The notes under the pieces: model-generated
What the model was told of the DNA's origin: nothing
Database searches by the model: none
What the model saw: only the letters and a program-made list of their open reading frames with translations
IMG/VR virus record: IMGVR_UViG_3300022833_000252
Span: 1-22,599 of that record
Source of the DNA: a virus
Length of the DNA: 22,599 bases
Direction: 5' to 3' (one strand)
In this document: one piece after another, positions 13,461 through 17,982 of the stretch
Layout of the letters: each line of letters opens with the position of its first letter
Numbering within the stretch: the first letter of the stretch is position 1
Made by a program: the position numbers and the translations under genes

Positions 13461-13565
13461 ATGAATACTTTGTTTTTAACACTGTGGATCTGTACTGCGT
13501 GGTTTGGGTTCTCAATGCTGTATATACTGATCATTATCTTAATCTGTTCTCTGTATCTCGGTTAA
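13461..13565 (+). CDS. Possible 34-residue membrane micro-ORF
   Basis: The frame begins MNTLFLTLWICTAWFGFSML and continues with an Ile/Leu-rich segment, so nearly the whole peptide is hydrophobic (one or two membrane helices). It lies downstream of TATACT elements (13425-13430 and 13452-13457). There is no Shine-Dalgarno, so translation is uncertain. It shares the ATGAATACT start with the micro-ORF at 12888, which suggests related small membrane peptides. The stop codon lies in the GGTTAACCC element that is also found at 13334. Confidence 0.4.
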   Translation: MNTLFLTLWICTAWFGFSMLYILIIILICSLYLG

Positions 13566-13623
13566 CCCGAATAGGCCCCGCTGCTAGGCCGTGTGTATAT
13601 ACTGAGCATATAGTAAATACAGT

Positions 13624-13782
13624 ATGAACGAACATGATTATCCCCGCGAATGGCCTGCTGTGGTCTTGAGGATTGTGGCAGCACGAGGTCTTTACTATGC
13701 TCTAAGGCATATTAGCTGCACAGTCGCGAACAGACTGGGATACCAGAGCCTGCCTGGAACGGCTAGAAGATCAGTGGCCTAA
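13624..13782 (+). CDS. Possible 52-residue basic protein
   Basis: The frame begins MNEHDYPREWPAVVLRIVAA and continues with Arg-rich helical sequence (LYYALRHISCTVANRLGYQS), ending RRSVA. It starts 20 nt after a TATACTGAG element (13598-13606) and has no clear ribosome site. It ends 34 nt before the consensus promoter at 13817. A basic amphipathic helix is visible, but no family is recognised. Confidence 0.4.
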   Translation: MNEHDYPREWPAVVLRIVAARGLYYALRHISCTVANRLGYQSLPGTARRSVA

Positions 13783-13816
13783 ATAGCCTAAATGGTAAAG
13801 ACCCCGCTGCTAGGGG

Positions 13817-13845
13817 TTGACATTTCCCTCGATGTGTAGTATAAT
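13817..13845 (+). promoter_or_regulatory. Consensus sigma70 promoter
   Basis: TTGACA (13817-13822), 17-nt spacer, TATAAT (13840-13845). It is preceded by a CCCC-GCTGCTA-GGGG hairpin (13802-13816) that abuts the -35 box. It probably drives the 13877 gene, both tRNAs and the 14304 gene. Confidence 0.92.
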
Positions 13846-13876
13846 ATATACTTACTAAGCAACAAAGCAGAACTAG

Positions 13877-14122
13877 ATGACAATGCCAGATGAACGCTAT
13901 CGTGCTGTACAGTGGACGGCTCAGTTTCTACAGCGACTAGCGGGTGGGGAATATCCCCGTATACCCAAGGCAGTTCGTGAGGAAGCAAGAAGTCTGCTGC
14001 GGCATTATCCGGGCGCGTGGGACCTGCAACGTGCTGCTGATGCAGCGCCGGAGGTATTTCAAACCCACATGGAACCTTTGCACAAGATGGTGCTGCAATA
14101 TGCACAGGATCAAGAAGAATAG
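13877..14122 (+). CDS. BPSL0761-like small protein
   Basis: This 81-residue protein begins MTMPDERYRAVQWTAQFLQR and continues with PRIPKAVREEARSLLRHYPG. This is the arrangement I recall for the BPSL0761 family of small helical proteins of Beta- and Gammaproteobacteria (TMP-ER--AV---FL, then R--AR-LLRHYP). Function of the family is unknown. The C-terminal tail (about residues 55-81) is extra relative to the short family members I remember. The gene has a consensus promoter and the recurrent ACTTACTAAGCAACAAAG leader but only a weak ribosome site. It lies just upstream of two tRNA genes. It looks like a bacterial gene captured by the phage. Confidence 0.8.
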   Translation: MTMPDERYRAVQWTAQFLQRLAGGEYPRIPKAVREEARSLLRHYPGAWDLQRAADAAPEVFQTHMEPLHKMVLQYAQDQEE

Positions 14123-14128
14123 CACACA

Positions 14129-14203
14129 GGGCCGATAGCTTAATGGTAAAGCAGCGAACTCATAATTCGTTGAGTCTTGGTTCAATTCCAAGTCGGCCCA
14201 CCA
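14129..14203 (+). tRNA. tRNA-Met (CAU anticodon), or Ile2
   Basis: Full cloverleaf with encoded CCA. The acceptor GGGCCGA pairs with TCGGCCC (14193-14199), the D stem is GCTT/AAGC, the anticodon arm is GCGAA-CTCATAA-TTCGT with CAT at 14161-14163, and the T arm is CTTGG-TTCAATT-CCAAG. The paired G1-C72 argues against initiator tRNA. If C34 is lysidine-modified it would read AUA as Ile, and the sequence alone cannot exclude this. Confidence 0.95.
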
Positions 14204-14209
14204 AATTTC

Positions 14210-14284
14210 CCGGCGTTCGTTCAACGGATAGGACATAGAGCTTCTACCTCTAGAATGTGGGTTCGATTCCTGCACGCCGGACCA
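14210..14284 (+). tRNA. tRNA-Arg (UCU anticodon)
   Basis: Full cloverleaf with encoded CCA. The acceptor CCGGCGT pairs with ACGCCGG, the D stem is GTTC/GGAC, the anticodon arm is TAGAG-CTTCTAC-CTCTA with TCT at 14243-14245, and the T arm GTGGG-TTCGATT-CCTGC has two wobble or weak pairs. It decodes AGA/AGG. It lies 6 nt after the tRNA-Met and probably belongs to the same transcript. Confidence 0.95.
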
Positions 14285-14303
14285 AGTTAACTTAAGGATA
14301 CAG

Positions 14304-14558
14304 ATGTCAGAATACGATTCAGGTAAAGCAGCAGAACAGCAGGCAGCAGCCATTAGAGAAAAGCGAGAGTCACGGCTAGCAGGCGAAGCAGCTATGGCGG
14401 CCTTTCTAGCTGAGGGCGGAAAGATTCAGAAGATCGCTAACAATGTATCGGGCAGAGTGGAAGGTGCCAGCTACTCAGCATGGGGCAAGCCCAAGAAGAA
14501 GGCTGCTGCCACGGAACAGCACAGCGCGGCAGATCACAGCCCGGACGGGGACGAATAA
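14304..14558 (+). CDS. Small hypothetical protein with FLAEGGKIQKI motif
   Basis: This 84-residue protein starts at ATG 14304 with AAGGA 6 nt upstream, 19 nt after tRNA-Arg. An N-terminal charged helix (KAAEQQAAAIREKRESRL) is followed by AAMAAFLAEGGKIQKIANNV, a pattern (FLxxGGKIxK) I recall from small proteins of marine phages, then a lysine-rich PKKKAA and an acidic end. It is soluble and probably partly disordered. It is the last gene of the 13817 transcript and is closed by an intrinsic terminator. No function can be assigned. Confidence 0.75.
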   Translation: MSEYDSGKAAEQQAAAIREKRESRLAGEAAMAAFLAEGGKIQKIANNVSGRVEGASYSAWGKPKKKAAATEQHSAADHSPDGDE

Positions 14559-14564
14559 CCACTG

Positions 14565-14586
14565 AGCCCTTAGGGGCTTTTCTTTT
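14565..14586 (+). terminator. Intrinsic terminator
   Basis: AGCCC-TTAG-GGGCT hairpin (14565-14578) followed by TTTTCTTTTT-like sequence, 6 nt after the 14558 stop and just before the next -35 box. Confidence 0.85.
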
Positions 14587-14589
14587 TGG

Positions 14590-14618
14590 TTGACAGAGTG
14601 TTCAAAGTGTCGTATAAT
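14590..14618 (+). promoter_or_regulatory. Consensus sigma70 promoter giving a predicted leaderless mRNA
   Basis: TTGACA (14590-14595), 17-nt spacer, TATAAT (14613-14618). The GIY-YIG gene ATG is at 14625, exactly 6 nt after the -10 box. Confidence 0.9.
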
Positions 14619-14624
14619 ACTGTT

Positions 14625-14975
14625 ATGGAGACAAAAAACACACCCCGTAAGAAGCGAGTCGACCGTACGCACATCATCTATGAGCTGCGTGTAGGTGGTG
14701 CCAGCTACATTGGTGTCACTGCAAAGACTGAAAGCACTGTGAACAAGTCAGTGCTAGCTCGTGCAGCCAAGCACTGGTACCGTGCCAAGACAGAGAACAA
14801 GGCATGGCGGCTGTGTGCAGCACTGCGCACACTCAGAGACAAGAGCGAGATCGAAGTATACGTGTGGGAAACACTGAGAGGCAAAGCTGCTGCCCATCGA
14901 CGCGAAGTAGAGCTGCGCCGCGAGTTGAAGCCCACTCTCAACACAGATGTCCGGAACGATCACTTATACAGATAA
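14625..14975 (+). CDS. GIY-YIG nuclease-like protein
   Basis: This 116-residue protein has the GIY-YIG hallmarks: HIIYELRVGGASYIGVT (first strands), an Arg-containing helix LARAAKHWYRA and the helix Glu in HRREVELRRELKPTLN. The domain starts about residue 17 and fills the rest, with a basic N-terminal tail. It should cleave DNA if the Tyr, Arg and Glu are active. The ATG at 14625 coincides with the predicted transcription start and has no Shine-Dalgarno, so translation from a leaderless mRNA is predicted. The frame is open upstream into the promoter, which is why longer versions appear in automatic calls. There is no NUMOD domain, unlike the 21852 gene. Confidence 0.85.
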   Translation: METKNTPRKKRVDRTHIIYELRVGGASYIGVTAKTESTVNKSVLARAAKHWYRAKTENKAWRLCAALRTLRDKSEIEVYVWETLRGKAAAHRREVELRRELKPTLNTDVRNDHLYR

Positions 14976-15022
14976 TGTCTTACAATTGTCACCGTGCCAT
15001 CTATTATGATTACCAAGGCTGA
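14975..15022 (+). CDS. Possible 15-residue micro-ORF
   Basis: ATG 14975 shares a base with the GIY-YIG stop (TAATG) and reads 15 codons starting MSYNCHRAIYYDYQG. It overlaps the next micro-ORF at 15006. It may serve only to pass ribosomes to that frame. No family is recognised. Confidence 0.25.
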   Translation: MSYNCHRAIYYDYQG

Positions 15023-15098
15023 TAACCCTGTGACAGTGCTGGCATTCTATAATGGGATTCTTACCATTTTAGGTGCTACAGATGTTCGCGGCGACTAG
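15006..15098 (+). CDS. Possible 30-residue micro-ORF
   Basis: The frame begins MITKADNPVTVLAFYNGILT and ends ATDVRGD, followed 3 nt later by the next -35 box. It is mildly hydrophobic in the middle. There is no ribosome site, but translation could be coupled through the 14975 micro-ORF. It fills the only gap between the GIY-YIG gene and the next promoter. Confidence 0.35.
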   Translation: MITKADNPVTVLAFYNGILTILGATDVRGD

Positions 15099-15101
15099 AG
15101 G

Positions 15102-15131
15102 TTGACATCATAGTACGAGCGGCAGTATAAT
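15102..15131 (+). promoter_or_regulatory. Sigma70 promoter
   Basis: TTGACA (15102-15107), 18-nt spacer, TATAAT (15126-15131), followed by the ACACTCATACACACACC leader and AAGGAG. Confidence 0.88.
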
Positions 15132-15160
15132 ACACTCATACACACACCAAGGAGAACATG

Positions 15161-15673
15161 ATGAGTAAGAACCTAGTATTGATGAGAGATGTAATAACCC
15201 AGTATCATCCAGAGTTTAGGAAAAGCAAGGACCTGCGAGCCTACGGCCTGCAGCATCCTGACATCTTCAATGTAGAACGACTGGTTGAAGAAAGCCTTGC
15301 TGCTGTAGGCCCTTATCAGTTTATTGATGCTGCTCATGCTGACTTCAGTGATGGCACAGACTCAAAGACAGCCAGCATACGTGTTAATCCTGCGGTCGCC
15401 GGTGGCCGGAGTCATGGTGGAGAAATCAGCGGTGTAGAAACAGCAGGTGGTGGACGCAAGATAGGGGCACTTCGCTGCACCATATACAATCCGCACAAGG
15501 ACCAGCTGCGCTACTACTTCTTGCCCAAGCGCATGTGGCAAAGCCACATCACACTGCATCCCAGCTCAGGCATTGGCAAAATCATGTACACCTATCATCG
15601 AGAGCATGATCACATCGTTAAGTTTCATGGCTACGAGTGTGCCAGCTTTGTAGGCTTGGCCATGGCACGTTAG
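15161..15673 (+). CDS. Hypothetical protein, paralogue of 11999 gene, possible PD-(D/E)XK fold
   Basis: This 170-residue protein has tandem ATGs at 15158 and 15161. AAGGAG is 6 nt before the second, so I start there. It shares with the 11999 product the FNVERLVEE helix, an Asp-rich segment with DFSDGTDSKTAS and the KIGALRCTIYN...LRYYFLPK strands. The Asp67-x-Lys69 in DSK, preceded by two Asp residues, fits a PD-(D/E)XK nuclease core. A Gly-rich insertion (about residues 78-100) follows. It has its own promoter and ends just before the next one, so it is a single-gene unit. Nuclease activity is inferred from the motif order only. Confidence 0.82.
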   Translation: MSKNLVLMRDVITQYHPEFRKSKDLRAYGLQHPDIFNVERLVEESLAAVGPYQFIDAAHADFSDGTDSKTASIRVNPAVAGGRSHGGEISGVETAGGGRKIGALRCTIYNPHKDQLRYYFLPKRMWQSHITLHPSSGIGKIMYTYHREHDHIVKFHGYECASFVGLAMAR

Positions 15674-15676
15674 GAG

Positions 15677-15705
15677 TTGACAGCTTTGCCAAAAGCTGCT
15701 ATAAT
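15677..15705 (+). promoter_or_regulatory. Consensus sigma70 promoter with palindromic spacer
   Basis: TTGACA (15677-15682), 17-nt spacer, TATAAT (15700-15705). The spacer carries CAGCTTT-GCCA-AAAGCTG, a 7-bp inverted repeat that could be an operator. It is followed by the recurrent ACTTACACAGCAACAAAGGA leader. Confidence 0.92.
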
Positions 15706-15735
15706 ATACACTTACACAGCAACAAAGGACACAAG

Positions 15736-15909
15736 ATGACAAATCCAATTCCATGCAGTGGCATGTTTGCCACACCAAAGACTCAAGCGGACCTGTTCGC
15801 TTACCTACAGAAGTTTTCGGGTCCAGAGCGAGCATTGGCTATGACTGTGGCCATGATAACAATGAACCTGTGCAACAAGATGGTAGACGACGCAGTGGAG
15901 ACAATATGA
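15736..15909 (+). CDS. Small hypothetical protein
   Basis: This 57-residue protein starts at ATG 15736 with AAAGGA 8 nt upstream; longer frames read back into the promoter and are not credible. It begins MTNPIPCSGMFATPKTQADL and continues with a FAYLQKF segment, a helix rich in Met/Ala/Thr (LAMTVAMITMNLCNKM) and an acidic end. Two Cys are present. Its stop overlaps the next start as ATGA, so the two are translated together. I do not recognise the family. Confidence 0.65.
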   Translation: MTNPIPCSGMFATPKTQADLFAYLQKFSGPERALAMTVAMITMNLCNKMVDDAVETI

Positions 15910-16142
15910 TCACGCCAAGCGCTCTCAAGACACTGACCACGTTCACTGCTGTGGCATTGACCAACGCTATCCGAGCAGCAGGCTACAAGCGTCCTGCATT
16001 CCAGCACAGCATGTTCGTGGGCATCACAACTGGTGGACAGTTTGCCTACAAGGTAGAGTACATGGAAGACAACAAGCTACAGATTAACAAAGTGTTCCTT
16101 AGCTATGACCCTGCTGCTGGTAGGGTTTCTGCAGACTACTGA
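15906..16142 (+). CDS. Small hypothetical protein
   Basis: This 78-residue protein starts at ATG 15906, overlapping the previous stop, and so is probably expressed by coupling. It has a Thr/Ala-rich helix (LKTLTTFTAVALTNAIRAAG), then GITTGGQFAYKVEYMEDNK and INKVFLSYDPAAGRVSADY, a beta-hairpin-like C-terminal half. Its stop (16140-16142) is directly followed by the next -35 box. It is soluble, and no catalytic motif or family is recognised. Confidence 0.65.
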   Translation: MITPSALKTLTTFTAVALTNAIRAAGYKRPAFQHSMFVGITTGGQFAYKVEYMEDNKLQINKVFLSYDPAAGRVSADY

Positions 16143-16171
16143 TTGACAAGCTGTCCAAAAGTTGTTATAAT
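16143..16171 (+). promoter_or_regulatory. Consensus sigma70 promoter
   Basis: TTGACA (16143-16148), 17-nt spacer, TATAAT (16166-16171). It starts at the base after the previous stop codon. The leader contains ACTTAAACAGCAACAAAGGA, nearly identical to the one at 15707. Confidence 0.92.
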
Positions 16172-16202
16172 TAATACTTAAACAGCAACAAAGGACTAAG
16201 TC

Positions 16203-16364
16203 ATGCGTACATACATTGCATTCTATAAAGGTCAGCAGAAGCCCATCGTTGCTGACAGTTCGTATGCTGCTCAACAGATGGCAGCGCTGCTCTACAAGGC
16301 AAAGAAGAGCTACGAAGTCACAGTGGTGCTGGCAGATGTAGCCGTTGACACTGCCGCACTGTGA
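16203..16364 (+). CDS. Small conserved-looking phage protein (53 residues)
   Basis: The frame begins MRTYIAFYKGQQKPIVADSS and continues YAAQQMAALLYKAKKSYEVT, then a hydrophobic strand VVLADV. The order (strand, turn, helix with YAAQQxAA, KAKKSY, strand VTVVLAD) matches small proteins I recall from other large phages, where they are widespread and of unknown function. AAAGGA is 9 nt before the ATG and a consensus promoter lies upstream. The gene is followed by a strong inverted repeat. Confidence 0.78.
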   Translation: MRTYIAFYKGQQKPIVADSSYAAQQMAALLYKAKKSYEVTVVLADVAVDTAAL

Positions 16365-16368
16365 AGTT

Positions 16369-16399
16369 ACAATAACCCAGTGGTTGACTGGGTTATTGT
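16369..16399 (+). terminator. 12-bp perfect stem-loop overlapping the next promoter
   Basis: ACAATAACCCAG (16369-16380) pairs fully with CTGGGTTATTGT (16388-16399) around the loop TGGTTGA. A short T-rich tail follows. The loop and stem contain the -35 box of the next promoter, so it could act as a terminator or mRNA stabiliser and also affect initiation. Confidence 0.75.
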
Positions 16400-16412
16400 T
16401 TGATGCTATAAT
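16384..16412 (+). promoter_or_regulatory. Sigma70 promoter inside a stem-loop
   Basis: TTGACT (16384-16389), 17-nt spacer, TATAAT (16407-16412), with the -35 box in the loop of the 16369-16399 inverted repeat. It drives the 16442 gene. Confidence 0.88.
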
Positions 16413-16441
16413 ATACACTTACACACACTAGGAGCGACACT

Positions 16442-16699
16442 ATGAGTGCATTACAAAACTATGTAGACCAAAAGAATCAATGGAGTGCCATCTTTGGTGA
16501 TGCGCCCCTCAGCTTGGCCCTGAGTGCAGACCGTCAGCATATCGCAGGCATGTTGGACAGCGACCTTAGTCCAGAGAACTTGAGCTGTGATGGCGAGCTC
16601 AGCGGTGCAGAAGAGAGCCGCAGATACCGTGTGCTCCGCGCCGCGGCCCTGGAATTAAAGGCTGTGGATCCTACTGTTAAATTTTACGAGTTTGGTTGA
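16442..16699 (+). CDS. Small hypothetical protein
   Basis: This 85-residue protein starts at ATG 16442 with AGGAG 8 nt upstream. It is acidic and mostly helical: MSALQNYVDQKNQWSAIFGD, then LSLALSADRQHIAGML, an acidic SPENLSCDGELSGAEES turn, and YRVLRAAALELKAV with a VKFYEFG strand at the end. Its TGA stop lies inside the next -35 box. No family or function is recognised. Confidence 0.72.
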   Translation: MSALQNYVDQKNQWSAIFGDAPLSLALSADRQHIAGMLDSDLSPENLSCDGELSGAEESRRYRVLRAAALELKAVDPTVKFYEFG

Positions 16700-16724
16700 C
16701 TGATGGTCCAACCAGTGTTATAAT
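16696..16724 (+). promoter_or_regulatory. Sigma70 promoter overlapping a stop codon
   Basis: TTGACT (16696-16701) contains the TGA stop of the previous gene; 17-nt spacer, TATAAT (16719-16724). Confidence 0.88.
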
Positions 16725-16750
16725 ACCAATACTAGCAACAGGAGCACAGT

Positions 16751-16966
16751 GTGAAAAACTTCAGCATGTACACAGAGTCGGGCAATGATGCAGTGGCAGC
16801 GGTTGTGCGAGAGGCCAGCATACTTCAATATGATTGGCCCACCACACTTACTGCATTGACCAACTTGGCCGAAAGATTCCCCGAAGACTTTGGTGAAGCA
16901 ACCGATACAGCCGTGCGTGAATGTGTGTATAACACACTTGGATTCAACTCACCCTTTTATGTGTAA
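16751..16966 (+). CDS. Small hypothetical protein (GTG start)
   Basis: This 71-residue protein starts with GTG 16751, with AGGAG 8 nt upstream, behind its own promoter. The sequence has a Ser/Gly N terminus, a helix (DAVAAVVREASILQ), a WPTTLTALTNLAERFPEDFG helical segment and an ECVYNTLGFNSPFYV end. It is acidic and soluble. The sequence looks like an alpha-helical domain of unknown family. It is a single-gene unit in the promoter series. Confidence 0.7.
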   Translation: MKNFSMYTESGNDAVAAVVREASILQYDWPTTLTALTNLAERFPEDFGEATDTAVRECVYNTLGFNSPFYV

Positions 16967-16970
16967 GGTC

Positions 16971-17004
16971 TTTGGTTGACGATTAATCCAAAAGCTGTTA
17001 TAAT
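16971..17004 (+). repeat. 34-bp promoter repeat, copy 1
   Basis: Positions 16971-17004 are identical to 17357-17390. The repeat covers the -35 box, spacer and -10 box, so both promoters carry the same core. Confidence 0.95.
16976..17004 (+). promoter_or_regulatory. Sigma70 promoter
   Basis: TTGACG (16976-16981), 17-nt spacer, TATAAT (16999-17004). It drives the 17037 gene. Confidence 0.9.
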
Positions 17005-17036
17005 ATACACATAGCAAAGCAAAACAGGAGTTGAAA

Positions 17037-17336
17037 ATGTCTAAGTTAACTGAATACACAATTGAAATCTACAAAGCAGACAAGCGTATCAAACGTGATG
17101 AGCGCCACGGCAAAAACAAGGCAGGCTTGCGTTTTATTAAAGTGATGGACTATGCCCCCAGCACCAAAGACTACATTGAGTGTCTTGCAGAAGACTTTCG
17201 TAGGGATGGCGTGGTAGCCAACGTGTTTGAAACTTTTGTGACCAAACAAAACTTAATGGGTGGCATAGAGTTTCAAGAGCGTTATGACACGCCCTACTAC
17301 TGTAGCCCAAGCTCAGAAACTTACTGGAGCATGTAA
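17037..17336 (+). CDS. Small hypothetical protein
   Basis: This 99-residue protein starts at ATG 17037 with AGGAG 6 nt upstream; an in-frame TTG at 17031 overlaps that spacing and is rejected. A strand (EYTIEIYKADKRIKRDERHG) is followed by KAGLRFIKVMDY, then KDYIECLAEDFRRDGVVANV and FETFVTKQNLMGGIEFQERY. This is an alternating strand-helix-strand layout that suggests a small alpha/beta domain. It is basic in the N-terminal third. It ends with a Ser/Tyr-rich tail. No family is recognised. It is flanked by two identical 34-bp promoter cores. Confidence 0.75.
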   Translation: MSKLTEYTIEIYKADKRIKRDERHGKNKAGLRFIKVMDYAPSTKDYIECLAEDFRRDGVVANVFETFVTKQNLMGGIEFQERYDTPYYCSPSSETYWSM

Positions 17337-17356
17337 TACCCAAGTACTACAAACTT

Positions 17357-17390
17357 TTTGGTTGACGATTAATCCAAAAGCTGTTATAAT
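17357..17390 (+). repeat. 34-bp promoter repeat, copy 2
   Basis: Identical to 16971-17004, 386 bp downstream. Recombination between the copies would remove exactly the 17037 gene and leave one intact promoter. Confidence 0.95.
17362..17390 (+). promoter_or_regulatory. Sigma70 promoter
   Basis: TTGACG (17362-17367), 17-nt spacer, TATAAT (17385-17390). It drives the 17427 gene. Confidence 0.9.
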
Positions 17391-17426
17391 TAACACATAG
17401 ACAGCAACACACACTAGGAGCACTAA

Positions 17427-17903
17427 ATGGGAACTCGCGGAACTATTGCTTTAGAATACGCAGACGGCACAGTAGAGCAAGTTTACTGCCATTGGCATAA
17501 TTATTTGTCCGGCACAGGCGCTATCCTAACTAATCACTACATGGACCCGTTCAAAGTGCAGCAACTGTTGGACTTGGGGAACCTCAGTACACTGGGCGAA
17601 GAGATTGGTGTTAAGCGTCCGTTTGATGCACCTGGCAAGTACGGCAGCGATGAGTACCTTGCGTTCCAATCCAAGTGGGCTGGACAGTGCCTGTTCTATG
17701 GTCGTGATCGCGGCGAGTATAGCCAGCAGAGCAACAAGTACGACAGCATCCAGGAATACTTTGACCTATGCCAGCAAGAGGAATACGACTACATCTTGCG
17801 CAAGCTCAACGGTATAGCTGCGTGGTTCGTACGCTGTAACGCTACAGACGGCAAGTGGGTTTCAATGAGCGAAGCAAAGGCTACAGAAGCAGTTGTGGCG
17901 TAA
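17427..17903 (+). CDS. Conserved phage hypothetical protein (MGTRGTIALE family)
   Basis: This 158-residue protein has AGGAG 8 nt before the ATG. The start GTRGTIALEYADGTVEQVYC followed by HWHNYLSGTGAILTNHY and KVQQLLDLGNLSTLGEEIG is a pattern I recall from a hypothetical family widespread in T4-like and jumbo phages (TRG-IA-------VYCHWDGY-S-VG--L--HY). A C-terminal part with EYFDLCQQEEYDYILRKL and the Trp-rich AAWFVRCNATDGKWVSM completes it. The conserved Cys/His/Trp of the CHW motif is present, but I know of no proven activity. It is a single-gene transcript. Confidence 0.85.
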   Translation: MGTRGTIALEYADGTVEQVYCHWHNYLSGTGAILTNHYMDPFKVQQLLDLGNLSTLGEEIGVKRPFDAPGKYGSDEYLAFQSKWAGQCLFYGRDRGEYSQQSNKYDSIQEYFDLCQQEEYDYILRKLNGIAAWFVRCNATDGKWVSMSEAKATEAVVA

Positions 17904-17921
17904 TTACAACAGCCGCTGGGG

Positions 17922-17950
17922 TTGACAACAGCTTCATTTGGCAGTATAAT
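17922..17950 (+). promoter_or_regulatory. Consensus sigma70 promoter
   Basis: TTGACA (17922-17927), 17-nt spacer, TATAAT (17945-17950), then ACACTTAAACAGCAAATAGGAG. It drives the three-gene unit 17983-19476. Confidence 0.92.
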
Positions 17951-17982
17951 AAACACTTAAACAGCAAATAGGAGCGAAAACT

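Noticed and set aside
12895-13534. Minus- and plus-strand frames of 70-102 codons across the repeat region
   Set aside because: They read through 20-bp (non-triplet) tandem repeats and palindromes, have no ribosome sites, and overlap one another in several frames.
13937-14353. 138-residue minus-strand frame across both tRNAs, containing LELNQDSTNYEFAALPLSYR
   Set aside because: This is the well-known spurious translation antisense to tRNA genes; the tRNA cloverleafs and the plus-strand genes explain the sequence.
14586-14624. Upstream extension of the GIY-YIG frame (GTT to the ATG at 14625)
   Set aside because: It lies inside the promoter and upstream of the predicted transcription start, so it cannot be translated from that transcript.
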